DNA from: a virus
IMG/VR virus record: IMGVR_UViG_3300031885_000144
Location: 1-20,894 of that record
Strand: one strand, 5' to 3'
Length of the DNA stretch: 20,894 nucleotides
Below, one piece after another: positions 10,660-19,515 of the stretch (positions within the stretch are counted from its first letter, which is position 1; the number at the start of each line of letters is the position of its first letter). The notes under the pieces are model-generated. The model saw only the letters and a list, made by a program, of their open reading frames with translations, made no database searches and was not told the origin of the DNA. A program made the translations under genes and the position numbers.

Positions 10660-10764
10660 TTGAAATACACGGGCTCGCTTGACGATATACACGCAATCAA
10701 TGCATACTTAGACAAAGTACAAGCATTTATTATTAACTTAAAACATCAACACGGTATTATATGA
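10660..10764 (+). CDS. Possible small protein before the terminase block (34 aa)
   Basis: From a TTG start the frame reads MKYTGSLDDIHAINAYLDK and ends KHQHGII. It looks like a genuine helical protein, and its TGA overlaps the next ATG (ATGA). No convincing ribosome site is seen, and other TTG starts at 10645 and 10648 are possible. It is weaker than its neighbours but better than random because of the codon pattern and coupling. Confidence 0.4.
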   Translation: MKYTGSLDDIHAINAYLDKVQAFIINLKHQHGII

Positions 10765-10901
10765 CATCACCTGTATCACGCTGCACTTGTTGTTCCGGTC
10801 GTAAGACTGTGCTTGGTTTGGGCGGATTGCTTAAGCCTTGTAGAGAGTGTAAGGGCGTGGGTTATGTTAGCGTTGTTGATGATAAAAAGCGAAAGAAATA
10901 A
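10761..10901 (+). CDS. Zinc-ribbon-like CxxC protein (46 aa)
   Basis: MTSPVSRCTCCSGRKTVLG, then KPCRECKGVGYV and a basic KKRKK end. Two cysteine pairs, C8/C11 and C27/C30, resemble the DnaJ-type CxxCxGxG zinc motif. Small proteins like this are common in front of phage terminase genes. Zinc binding and a DNA- or protein-contact role are inferred. Its TAA overlaps the small terminase ATG (TAATG). Confidence 0.6.
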   Translation: MTSPVSRCTCCSGRKTVLGLGGLLKPCRECKGVGYVSVVDDKKRKK

Positions 10902-11413
10902 TGACGGATTGGCATAACGGCAGTAGCGACTGGGATTTTTACAATCTAATACATCTTGATGAGATAAATCAAAAAGATGCTGCTATTCCGCGCGCGCATT
11001 ATACAACCGAGATGGCGATCAAGGTTTGCACAGTCATCTCGGTTGATGCTAGATCGCTCAAACAAATCTGTGCTAGCAATCCTGATTTTCCAGATGAAAA
11101 AATTATACATAGATGGCGCGTTTACTACCCTGCTTTTGCAAAAAACTTCAATGCTGCAAAGAAATGTCAAGCGCAAATATTAGTTGACGAAATAATTGAG
11201 CTTGTTGACGATCCCGCAAACTGCGAACCAGAAATATTGAATTGGTCCAAGTCAAGAGTGTCTGCGCGGCAGTGGCTTGCGACTAAGCTACTACCCAAAA
11301 TTTATGGCGACAAGCAGCAAGTAGAAACAGTAACTACAGAAAACACAGAATTAAAAGCTGAACTATCAGCATTGAGAGCTAAGCTAGCAGAGCAAGCAAA
11401 GAGTGAGTATTGA
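10901..11413 (+). CDS. Terminase small subunit
   Basis: 170 residues. The central part (ISVDARSLKQICASNPDFPDEKIIHRWR, broken here by me as a helix-turn-helix at about 48-75) precedes VDEIIELVDD. ARQWLATKLLPKIYGDK at about 124-140 is characteristic of phage small terminases. The C-terminus is a coiled coil (ENTELKAELSALRAKLAEQ). It recognises the packaging site and regulates the large subunit. It overlaps the large subunit gene by 11 bp. Confidence 0.85.
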   Translation: MTDWHNGSSDWDFYNLIHLDEINQKDAAIPRAHYTTEMAIKVCTVISVDARSLKQICASNPDFPDEKIIHRWRVYYPAFAKNFNAAKKCQAQILVDEIIELVDDPANCEPEILNWSKSRVSARQWLATKLLPKIYGDKQQVETVTTENTELKAELSALRAKLAEQAKSEY

Positions 11414-12941
11414 TTTAGAGCGCGAGCAACTAGCAGCAACGCTAAAAGGCTCACTACTAGAGTTTACAAAAACGTTTTACCCACTCCTCACGCAACGCCA
11501 CTTTATCTTATCAAACCCCCTGGGCCGCGAATCACACATAATTACAATCTGTAGAGCACTAACACAATGCGCTCGACTTGAGATTCCAAACCACAGATTG
11601 ATGATTAATGTCCCACCCGGACACGGCAAATCATTGCTTGTATGTATGTGGATTGCGTGGACTATAGCTAACTATCCAGACTCGCGCTTTTTGTATATAT
11701 CATATAGCAAGGACTTAGCAACATCGCACACGTCAACAATACGCGATATTGTATCACTGCCTCACTATCGCTACTTATTTGATATACACGTTAAGCACGA
11801 CTCAAAAGCAAAAGACGCGTGGAAAACAACAAGCGGCGCTGAAGTATCAGCTTTCGGAGCTGCGGGCGCAATCACCGGACGTGACGCTGGGCTGCCGGGG
11901 CTTGATAGATTTTCCGGCGGCGTTGTATGTGATGATATGCATAAGCCAACAGAGGTTCATTCTGATACAATTCGCGAATCCGTTATACAGAATTACAAGC
12001 AAACTATTAAGCAAAGACCACGTGGCGTAAACGTCCCAATTGTTTTTATTGGTCAACGACTGCATGAGGGTGACCTGCCGGCCTACTTGTTGAGTGGCGA
12101 TGATGGTTATGAATGGCATAGAGTTATACTTAAGTCACTCGACGAAAACAACAATGCGCTATATCCCGAAGCTTTTCCGCTCGCAATGCTTAAAAATAGT
12201 CAAGCTACGGATATCTACACGTTTGCATCGCAGCATCAACAAGACCCACAACCCGCGGGCGGCTCACTATTTAAACCTGACTGGTTTGTACAACTAGACT
12301 TTGAGCCGACAATTTTACTCACGTTTATCACTGCAGACACAGCAGAGACAGACAAAAGTTATAACGATGCAACGGTATTTAGCTTTTGGGGCATGTACGA
12401 GATTGAAACGCTTGGTGTCAAAACTGGACAAATGGGGCTGCATTGGCTGGATTGCGCGGAATTGCGGATAGAGCCTAAAGACCTGGAGTCAGCGTTTATG
12501 GATTTCTGGCAAGACTGCATGAGGCATTCTGTACCCCCTTTGTTAGCGGCGATCGAAAAAAAATCTACTGGCGTCACATTAGTATCAACGCTTAAAGATT
12601 TGCGGGGCATACAGATACGCGACATTGATAGAACGCGCGCATCAGGCAGTAAGACACAACGCTTTTTAGCGATACAACCGCACATCGCAGCAAAAAAGAT
12701 ATCGTTTACAAAAGGCGCGCGGCACGTAGATATGTGTACGCTACATATGAGTAAGATTACTGCTAATGATACTCACAGACACGACGATATTGCAGATACG
12801 TGCGCTGATGCTATCAAAATTGCACTAATTGACAAACTAATTAATCCAAGCACTAAACAAAATGATAAACTTGCTGCTAAACTCATGTCTAAGCAAAACG
12901 CTATCAATCGTGTTAAGGATCGAGTATATGGCCGTTTCTAA
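11403..12941 (+). CDS. Terminase large subunit
   Basis: 512 residues. ATPase: Walker A VPPGHGKS (70-77) and Walker B VVCDD (174-178), with IGQRLHEGD (216-224) as coupling motif. Nuclease (RNase H-like): first acidic residue D312 in ITADTAETD, and a later HDDIADTCADA near the C-terminus. It cuts and pumps DNA into the prohead through the portal. The start is GTG, overlapping the small subunit gene; GAGC/AAGAG sequences precede it. The end overlaps the portal gene by 14 bp. Full length for the family. Confidence 0.95.
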   Translation: MSIDLEREQLAATLKGSLLEFTKTFYPLLTQRHFILSNPLGRESHIITICRALTQCARLEIPNHRLMINVPPGHGKSLLVCMWIAWTIANYPDSRFLYISYSKDLATSHTSTIRDIVSLPHYRYLFDIHVKHDSKAKDAWKTTSGAEVSAFGAAGAITGRDAGLPGLDRFSGGVVCDDMHKPTEVHSDTIRESVIQNYKQTIKQRPRGVNVPIVFIGQRLHEGDLPAYLLSGDDGYEWHRVILKSLDENNNALYPEAFPLAMLKNSQATDIYTFASQHQQDPQPAGGSLFKPDWFVQLDFEPTILLTFITADTAETDKSYNDATVFSFWGMYEIETLGVKTGQMGLHWLDCAELRIEPKDLESAFMDFWQDCMRHSVPPLLAAIEKKSTGVTLVSTLKDLRGIQIRDIDRTRASGSKTQRFLAIQPHIAAKKISFTKGARHVDMCTLHMSKITANDTHRHDDIADTCADAIKIALIDKLINPSTKQNDKLAAKLMSKQNAINRVKDRVYGRF

Positions 12942-15093
12942 ATCCGTTCAGGATGAGCTAAAAAGAATCAAAGAGAATATATCAATCAGCTATTTTTACT
13001 TTAAAGATAACGTCAATCGCTATCACGATTACAGACGCTTTGTTTTTGACACGTCGATTAATCAAGATCAAAAAGCCGTGCTGCAATCTCAAAACAAACC
13101 CGTCATTGAGTTCAATATCCTCGAAGCTTACATATCACGATTGCTGGGTGAGTTCGCGAAACATGAGCCGTCAATTGAAGTAACCCCGAGTGAGGGCGTA
13201 CCCGTACCCACTCAAGTCATTGAAACCGTCGAAGGCTTTATTCGTCACATCGTCTACGAAGCTAACAAAAACTCAATGTCGTACGAGGTTTACAAGGACT
13301 TATTATCAGGCGGGTTTTCAGTTATCAAAGTGTGGACTGAATACGCTAGTCAAATGTCAATGAAGCAAGTCATCCGCACAGGCCGAGCTTTTGACCCCAC
13401 CATGTGCGGCTTTGACCCGATGGCACGATTCAGTCACAAGGGCGATGGACAATATAGTTTTGAGCTATACCCGCTTACTGAAACTGATTTTAAACGGCAA
13501 TTTCCGAAAGCTGATAGAGCACAAATGGGGTTTGCAAAACACTTGGAAGAGTTTAATTGGTCATATAAGGATGACAAAGGCAATAAAACCGTCCTGGTTG
13601 GCGAGTACTTCGAAAAGAAAAAGAAGCGCACGCAGATTATAGAGCTAGCAGATGGCCAGGTTATGCCCCTCAAAGCGTACGAAAAAATGCCCGAGTGGTG
13701 GGCGCAACAAGGGTATATTGAGCAAATGCCCATACCCGTGGGGGAACCGCGCTGGTCGGACTTAGAGACTATTTGCAGATACAAGCTCACGGAATGCGAG
13801 ATACTTGAGTATGAAGAAACGGACTACACATACCTACCTCACATTTTTGTTGACGGTAACTCTATCTTATTGCAACAAGGTACAAGTAATTGCACTTATC
13901 AAATGACACGGCCATACGTCTATCACGCGAAGGGCGTGCAGAATCTTAAAAACTTCTCGGGTCAAGCCCTGGCTAACTATCTCGAAAATCTAGTACAGCA
14001 TAAATTTATCGTTATGAAAGAAGCGCTACCGCAAGAAGAAGACTTCTTACAAGCGCTTACGGATATACAGCACTCTAATACTATTGTTGTTAATGCGTTT
14101 GCTGAAAACAATCCCGACAAACAAATACCAACACCTATTCGCGAAGTTGTAAACGTACCCGCACCACCCGAAGTTATGGGTGCATTCCAAGCAACCGACC
14201 CAACAACCCAAACAATCTTAGGCAGTTACGCTAGCAACTTAGGTCAAAATGATAATGACCTGTCCGGAAAAGCCGTGATTGAATCTGCAAGCGTTGGTAA
14301 TAGTGCCGCCATGCCTTACGTGACGGGCTACTTACAAGCGTGGACACAATTGGGTAACGTCATTGTTGACTTGATACCGAAGTACTTCAAAGGCAAGCGT
14401 GAAGTGCCCACGGTATCAATGAGCGGCGAAAAAGGTTATCAAAAAGTTAACGATCGCAATCAGCCATATATGAACTACCAGGCCAAAGCTTTGAGCGTCA
14501 ACATCGAAGCTGGTGTAAATTTCCAAATACAAAAGAACCAGGCTTTGCAACAAATAACAGCACTCATGCAGTCAAGCGAACAGTTCGCGCAGTTCATGAA
14601 TTCACCTCTCGGCTTACCCGTATTGGTCAAGAATTTGACAGTGTATGGCGCTGATGAGTTGCAAGAAGCGGTACCGCAATATTTGCAGCAACAACAGCAA
14701 CAGCAAGAGCAGGCTATGCAGATGCAACAAGAGCAAATGCAAAATGACCCCGCTATGTTGCGTGCTAAGGCTGAGATCATGAAGATTCAAGCAAATGCGC
14801 AGCAAGACCAGGTCGAGAATCAATTAGCGATTGCGAAACAAGCGACCGAAGACAAGCTCGCAGATGCAAAAATACTTGAAGCAGAAGCAAAGATATCCCA
14901 AGCACAAGTAGATAGCGCGATACGCTTAGAAGAAAGCAATACAAGCATTGAGCGTCACGCACTAGATGCAGCCGCAACTATTGCTAAGATTCAAGGCGAA
15001 GAACACGTGCAAATGATGAAAGAGCATGGGCATTCATTAGATGCGCGTAGGTTAGAACACGATATCGAACAATCTGAAAAGGAAAAAGAATGA
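12928..15093 (+). CDS. P22-like portal protein
   Basis: 721 residues, close to P22 gp1 (725). It starts MAVSKSVQDELKRIKENIS; FVFDTSINQDQKAVLQSQ and NKPVIEFNILEAYISRLLG, followed by HEPSIEVTP, are typical of the family. The C-terminal 140 residues are Gln-rich (a poly-Gln run near residue 587) and then a long coiled coil, matching the extended barrel of P22-type portals. I take the ATG at 12928, with AAGGAT 7 nt upstream, rather than the longer frame from 12862, which lies inside the terminase gene. It forms the dodecameric DNA channel. Confidence 0.93.
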   Translation: MAVSKSVQDELKRIKENISISYFYFKDNVNRYHDYRRFVFDTSINQDQKAVLQSQNKPVIEFNILEAYISRLLGEFAKHEPSIEVTPSEGVPVPTQVIETVEGFIRHIVYEANKNSMSYEVYKDLLSGGFSVIKVWTEYASQMSMKQVIRTGRAFDPTMCGFDPMARFSHKGDGQYSFELYPLTETDFKRQFPKADRAQMGFAKHLEEFNWSYKDDKGNKTVLVGEYFEKKKKRTQIIELADGQVMPLKAYEKMPEWWAQQGYIEQMPIPVGEPRWSDLETICRYKLTECEILEYEETDYTYLPHIFVDGNSILLQQGTSNCTYQMTRPYVYHAKGVQNLKNFSGQALANYLENLVQHKFIVMKEALPQEEDFLQALTDIQHSNTIVVNAFAENNPDKQIPTPIREVVNVPAPPEVMGAFQATDPTTQTILGSYASNLGQNDNDLSGKAVIESASVGNSAAMPYVTGYLQAWTQLGNVIVDLIPKYFKGKREVPTVSMSGEKGYQKVNDRNQPYMNYQAKALSVNIEAGVNFQIQKNQALQQITALMQSSEQFAQFMNSPLGLPVLVKNLTVYGADELQEAVPQYLQQQQQQQEQAMQMQQEQMQNDPAMLRAKAEIMKIQANAQQDQVENQLAIAKQATEDKLADAKILEAEAKISQAQVDSAIRLEESNTSIERHALDAAATIAKIQGEEHVQMMKEHGHSLDARRLEHDIEQSEKEKE

Positions 15094-15275
15094 CAACACC
15101 AAAATACAAAATCAACATGTCACACCTGGAGCAACGCCACAACATAGCTAAACTTCAACGCGATGGCTTTACAAAGGAGCAAATCAGCAAAAGCATGTAC
15201 AAGTTAACTGAAGGCGCGTGTCAAGAGGTGCGTACTGAATTAATGTCGAAACTGTACGATAGGGCGGAAAAATAA
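15090..15275 (+). CDS. Small protein between portal and scaffold (61 aa)
   Basis: MTTPKYKINMSHLEQRHNI to LYDRAEK. It is basic and helical. It overlaps the portal stop (ATGA) and the next start (TAATG). Small basic proteins at this position occur in P22-like phages without known function. Its QRDGFTKEQISKSMYKLT segment resembles a helix-turn-helix, but that is weak. Confidence 0.65.
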   Translation: MTTPKYKINMSHLEQRHNIAKLQRDGFTKEQISKSMYKLTEGACQEVRTELMSKLYDRAEK

Positions 15276-15487
15276 TGGCCAAGCTAACCGCAAAGTCTCG
15301 CAACACGATACCAAAAAAAGAATTTGGCTTGCCTGGTGAGCGAAAATATCCGATGCCCGACAAGGCCCACGCAGTAGCGGCAAAATCTCGCGCGACGCAA
15401 ATGGTTAGTGCAGGCAAACTATCGGAATCTAGCAAAGACAAGATTGATGCAAAGGCCAATAAGGTGCTTGGTAAGAAAAAGAAGTAA
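15275..15487 (+). CDS. Conserved small basic phage protein (70 aa)
   Basis: MAKLTAKSRNTIPKKEFGLPGERKYPMPDKAHAVAAK is the recurrent start; KIDAKANKVLGKKKK ends it. This pattern (Ala/Lys-rich, PGxRxYPxxDKxHA) occurs in many phage and prophage small proteins. Its role is unknown, possibly a DNA-associated internal or head protein. TAATG links it to the gene upstream, and a 55-bp gap follows. Confidence 0.7.
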   Translation: MAKLTAKSRNTIPKKEFGLPGERKYPMPDKAHAVAAKSRATQMVSAGKLSESSKDKIDAKANKVLGKKKK

Positions 15488-15542
15488 ACTTATTGCGTTG
15501 TTGTTATACTAAAAATGAAGCTGTCCAAAACCGGAGAGTATC

Positions 15543-15701
15543 ATGCCCACACTTATGAGAAAAACCATGACCGCGGTAGGCGTTAGTGTAGCTGTAGCTG
15601 GATACGGTGTTTCATTTTTTGCTAAACGAACAACTGAAGAACCCGTAAAAGAATTACCAAAGATTGAAGCAACACAAAGCGGCCAAGGCTTGACAAAATA
15701 G
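15543..15701 (+). CDS. Small membrane-anchored protein (52 aa)
   Basis: MPTLMRKTMTAVGVSVAVAGYGVSFFAKR gives a positive N-terminus, one hydrophobic helix (about 10-26) and a polar tail. CCGGAGAG stands 6 nt before the ATG. It may be an inner-membrane protein. The start and ribosome site are good; the family is unknown. Confidence 0.5.
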   Translation: MPTLMRKTMTAVGVSVAVAGYGVSFFAKRTTEEPVKELPKIEATQSGQGLTK

Positions 15702-15818
15702 GCCACTAACCCAATAATCTGTATCACTACGTCGCCACACGACAAACTGGCCGTTTCTTCGCAGCGTATAGCGTTGTTATTCACGGTGACACCGATAAAA
15801 GTCAGAGGAAGATTTTAT

Positions 15819-16550
15819 ATGACTAATAGTTTAGATACTGAAACACAGGAAAACCCTGTTGATGCGGTAGTAAGCGATGATGGTGACCAGGATAACGCGC
15901 AACAAAAAGCGTTTGACAACGAGACGGTTCAAAAGATTGTCGCGCGGGAACGACTCAAAGCTTATGAAAAAGGCAAACAGGAGGCACTCATGCAATTAGA
16001 ACAGCAAGCACAACCCGAACAGCAACAAGCACCGCAGCAGGCTCAACAAGCGCAATCGAGTCTGGGGGGAATGCAACAGATGTCACAAGATGACATTCAA
16101 AGAATGATTGCGGAGCAGATGCCTCAACATTTGCAAAACCACATTAACGAGATGCAAACGAAACAGACGGTCGACTCTTTTGTTAATAAGATGAGAGCGG
16201 CTGAAGAAAGGCATCCGGGTTTAGAAACAAAGCTTGAAGAATTGGACTATTCGACGTTATCGCCCGTTATTAAGTTAGCGAACGATATGGAGAATACAGC
16301 GGATATTATGGCTGAACTGTTAGATCACCCCATGAAAATGGGTAATTTAACAACACTTATGTATACGCAACCAAAACTGGCTCAAAAGGCTATGCAAGAT
16401 TTGAGTAATTCAATCAAGCAAAATCAAGCGGCGTTACAGTCCCACGAATCAGTGAATCAACCTATCGGTCAAATGAAACCTTCCGCAAATGCTGGGATAG
16501 ACAGTGGTGAGATGTCGGTTTCTGATTACAGGAAGATGTTTAAAGCCTGA
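15819..16550 (+). CDS. Scaffolding protein
   Basis: 243 residues, mostly helical, Gln-rich and acidic. The motif VQKIVARERLKAYEKGKQ near residue 35 is frequent in P22-like scaffolds. A Gln/Ala-rich linker (about 60-95) and a C-terminal helix region ending SVSDYRKMFKA follow. It guides coat assembly and leaves the prohead. It lies directly before the coat gene. The start at 15819 has AGAGGAAG 7 nt before it; a longer frame from 15774 has no such site. Confidence 0.85.
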   Translation: MTNSLDTETQENPVDAVVSDDGDQDNAQQKAFDNETVQKIVARERLKAYEKGKQEALMQLEQQAQPEQQQAPQQAQQAQSSLGGMQQMSQDDIQRMIAEQMPQHLQNHINEMQTKQTVDSFVNKMRAAEERHPGLETKLEELDYSTLSPVIKLANDMENTADIMAELLDHPMKMGNLTTLMYTQPKLAQKAMQDLSNSIKQNQAALQSHESVNQPIGQMKPSANAGIDSGEMSVSDYRKMFKA

Positions 16551-16609
16551 ATCGTACTGGCGTTTGCCATTGTTTATTCCGTGAATCTCACATTTTCGGA
16601 GTGTTAATA

Positions 16610-17932
16610 ATGTCAACGCCAACTAATATTCTACAAACCGTCCAACGCTATATGAAAGCTGAATTGGGCTGGTTGTTAAACTCTTTCTATGCTATTCGTG
16701 AAACAAACAAACGCTTCAAGAACTTCGAAAAAGAAGTTGGTAACTTGGGCGACACAATCACATTCGACACCACACCACGATTCATCACATACGCTGGTTT
16801 GGTTATCACACGACAACCATCTACACAGCGCGTGCAATCGTTAGTTTGCTCACAAGCATTCAACGTATCTAGTGCTTACACCGACCAACAATTCATATTC
16901 AACGTTCAAGATTATATGGACAGGTTCGGTAAAGCGGCTATGCTTGAGCTCGGTACTAAAGTTGAAGCGGACGTATTGAAAAATGCTGTATCTGGTGTTC
17001 GTATTAACGACCCACAAAACAGCAACTTCGGTTCGTTGCAAACACAATCAGGCCCATTTCGTTTCTACGGTGATGGTACTACACCAATCAACAGCTACAC
17101 CCAATTGGCTCAAATGGTTGCTAACTTCAATGACTTTGGCGCGGCTAAGGGCAAGTTGCAGTGCGTACTACCAACTGTAAGCATTCCTGCAATCGTCGGA
17201 ACTGGTTTAAACCAATTCGCAACTGCACGAAACAATGAAACTGCAATGAGCTGGGAACTTGGCCCATTTGCTGGTTGTGACTGGTATACATCTAACTTGT
17301 TACCGACTCACATATCAGGAACCATTGGGGATGCTGCTGGTCCTAACAACATCATGACCGTTGTTTCTGTTAACGACCCCACAGGTGAAAACGTAACAAC
17401 AATTACATTCACAGAACCCACTGGTTCAAATGATGCTAACGCTATTAAAGCTGGTGATTTATTCCAGTTTAATGATGGTGTTTCCGGCAAGCCAAACTTG
17501 CGTTTCTTGACTTTCATTGGTCACGAAGTATCACAACAACCCGTACAATTCAGAGCAATCGCGGACGCTGCTACCTCCCTAGGTACAGTTACTGTTTCAT
17601 TGCAAACAATTAACGGCGTTGGCTTGGTATGGTCACAGAATCAAAACCAAAACTTAAACAACGCACTTTCAGCGGGCATGACTGTAACACCGCTGCCTTC
17701 GCATCGTGCTGGCTTGATTCATTCTGGTGACCAGTTCTACCTGGCTATGCCACAACTGCCAAACGAAAGTCCTTTCACAACTGTAAGCGAACAAGATAGA
17801 GAGTCAGGTGCTTCATTGCGTCATTACTTCGGTTCTCAATTTGGGCAAAACGTTCGTGCTTATGTTCGGGACGAAATTCACGGTAGCTGTTTGGTGCCAG
17901 AAAATAGTATGCGAGTCATTTTCCCAATGTAG
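16610..17932 (+). CDS. P22-like major coat protein
   Basis: 440 residues (P22 gp5 has 430). It starts MSTPTNILQTVQRYMKAEL; GDTITFDTTPRFITYAG and SSAYTDQQFIFNVQDYMDRF with KAAMLELGTKVE match the HK97-fold coat of P22-like phages, including a central inserted domain region (about residues 240-340, beta-rich). It forms the icosahedral shell. CGGAG lies 8 nt before the ATG at 16610. Confidence 0.93.
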   Translation: MSTPTNILQTVQRYMKAELGWLLNSFYAIRETNKRFKNFEKEVGNLGDTITFDTTPRFITYAGLVITRQPSTQRVQSLVCSQAFNVSSAYTDQQFIFNVQDYMDRFGKAAMLELGTKVEADVLKNAVSGVRINDPQNSNFGSLQTQSGPFRFYGDGTTPINSYTQLAQMVANFNDFGAAKGKLQCVLPTVSIPAIVGTGLNQFATARNNETAMSWELGPFAGCDWYTSNLLPTHISGTIGDAAGPNNIMTVVSVNDPTGENVTTITFTEPTGSNDANAIKAGDLFQFNDGVSGKPNLRFLTFIGHEVSQQPVQFRAIADAATSLGTVTVSLQTINGVGLVWSQNQNQNLNNALSAGMTVTPLPSHRAGLIHSGDQFYLAMPQLPNESPFTTVSEQDRESGASLRHYFGSQFGQNVRAYVRDEIHGSCLVPENSMRVIFPM

Positions 17933-17939
17933 TTTACAT

Positions 17940-17959
17940 GCAGGGTAGCAATACCCTGC
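17940..17959 (+). terminator. GCAA-loop hairpin after the coat gene
   Basis: GCAGGGTA-GCAA-TACCCTGC: a perfect 8-bp stem with a stable GNRA tetraloop, 7 bp after the coat stop. Only AACCATCATTT follows, so there is no clear U-tract. It may partly terminate, or protect the coat mRNA 3' end from exonucleases. Confidence 0.6.
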
Positions 17960-17985
17960 TAACCATCATTTATGAGGAATTAATC

Positions 17986-18747
17986 ATGCCAGTAACAAGC
18001 GATCAATACGGTCAAAGCCCATGGGCATATGCCAACGGTTTAGGTTTAAGTAACGATGCTGCCTTACCAAACTTTGTTATAGATGTCGCCCCGGGATCTA
18101 TTTTGGATTCAACAGGCGTATATCAATTAGAATTAAATAGTCCACTAGCGGTAAACGGCTCAATAGTAGGCCTTAACGGCTTGGACCAAGGTGTACGTCT
18201 TGCAAGCAAAGTTTATTCGGTTTACTTGGTTGCTGATCCAGTTACACAACTACCAACAGGCGCAATATTATCTTTGTCAGCAACTGCACCTTTGCTTCCA
18301 TTTGGATACAGCGCATTCAAACACATTGGTTATGCGGTAACTGATGCCTCGATCAATTTCCTCAAAGGACATTGGACAGCTGGCAATAGTACTTCACGCC
18401 TGTTCATGTTTGACGCACCACAAGCCACAGCCATAACAGCAGGTGCCGCGGTTACATCAACACCCGTTGCACTAACCGCTTTAGTGCCAGCCGTAAACAA
18501 CCTGCCTGTATGGTTCGCTACTGCCGCCACTGGTTCTGCTGCAAGTCGCGTATTGTCTTTAACACCCGGCAATGCCGTTGGTACCGCAGTTAAAATAACT
18601 AGCCAAGTAGCTGCAGTAGTGGTTACTTCTAATTCACTTGTGTTATCGCAGTTGGTTAATAGTGCCCCCACTATTAATTACATGTGGTCTGCTGGTGGTG
18701 GCGATGCCGTTGCTATTAATGTTGCTGGCTTTGAGTTCCGCATCTAG
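17986..18747 (+). CDS. Probable virion decoration or head-associated protein
   Basis: 253 residues rich in Ala, Val, Thr, Ser and Leu with beta-strand periodicity. It starts MPVTSDQYGQSPWAYANGL and ends MWSAGGGDAVAINVAGFEFRI. No enzyme motif or membrane segment is visible. A beta-rich protein between coat and gp4-like genes is most likely a decoration or neck protein (inference). GAGGAA precedes the ATG at 17986. The longer frame from 17938 would translate the hairpin and is rejected. Confidence 0.65.
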   Translation: MPVTSDQYGQSPWAYANGLGLSNDAALPNFVIDVAPGSILDSTGVYQLELNSPLAVNGSIVGLNGLDQGVRLASKVYSVYLVADPVTQLPTGAILSLSATAPLLPFGYSAFKHIGYAVTDASINFLKGHWTAGNSTSRLFMFDAPQATAITAGAAVTSTPVALTALVPAVNNLPVWFATAATGSAASRVLSLTPGNAVGTAVKITSQVAAVVVTSNSLVLSQLVNSAPTINYMWSAGGGDAVAINVAGFEFRI

Positions 18748-18766
18748 TTAAAAGAAGGATTAAGCA

Positions 18767-19468
18767 ATGGCCTATTCAGCATTGAAATTAATAACTAACG
18801 CTTACTACCTATCACAGGTAGTAAGCCGAGAACTCCAAACCCTTAGCGGCACACAAGCCTCAGATGGACTAGAGCTATTAAATGCATTGCTGGATTTTAA
18901 AAGCACAGACCTGCGCTTAATCCCTTATTTTAAAAGGGATTCGTTCCCTACTATTAACGGGGTCGAAGAATACTATCGGCCCGGTTTGCTTCAAGTGGAC
19001 TCGATGACGTTTAACATCGGAACTGTCCGGTACCCAATGCGCGAAATGGCGCGACGAGATTACTTTGCTACAGGACGCGTGGATAACATCACAAACCTAC
19101 CATGGTCCTATCGGCAAGAAAGAGAATTAGGTGGTACAAGACTTTATATGTACTTCCTCCCAGGTGATGTCTATACCGTGAAAATATCCGGTAAGTTCGC
19201 CTTGGAAAATGTCACACTCATGCAAGATATGTCGTTAACATACGATGCCTATTACATAGAATACCTACGCTTTGCATTGGCAAACTATATCTGCGGTGAA
19301 TACGGCGCAACATTCCCAGACCAATCAGCTATGAAACTGCAAGAACTACAAAAGAAACTCATGGATGTTAACCCGCCTGATTTGAGAGTTCGAGGAAAGT
19401 CGTACTTTAATAGTTCACCAAGTCTAGATTGGCAGCAGGTGAATCTGGGATTGGGCTGGACGCCATAA
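18767..19468 (+). CDS. P22 gp4-like head-tail adaptor
   Basis: 233 residues (P22 gp4 has 166; other podoviral adaptors are longer). The N-terminal helices (SALKLITNAYYLSQVVS, ASDGLELLNALLDF) and FALANYICGEYGATFP match the gp4-like family. It docks on the portal ring and starts the tail machine that closes the packaged head. AAGGAT lies 8 nt upstream. The downstream gp10-like gene follows after 47 bp, in the P22 order gp4-gp10. Confidence 0.85.
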   Translation: MAYSALKLITNAYYLSQVVSRELQTLSGTQASDGLELLNALLDFKSTDLRLIPYFKRDSFPTINGVEEYYRPGLLQVDSMTFNIGTVRYPMREMARRDYFATGRVDNITNLPWSYRQERELGGTRLYMYFLPGDVYTVKISGKFALENVTLMQDMSLTYDAYYIEYLRFALANYICGEYGATFPDQSAMKLQELQKKLMDVNPPDLRVRGKSYFNSSPSLDWQQVNLGLGWTP

Positions 19469-19515
19469 ATTTGTAAGTATTGTTTAAAGTTTATCCCGAA
19501 TAATAAGGACAATCC

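Noticed and set aside
12862-12927. Longer start of the portal gene
   Set aside because: This segment is inside the terminase gene; the ATG at 12928 has AAGGAT and gives the expected family length.
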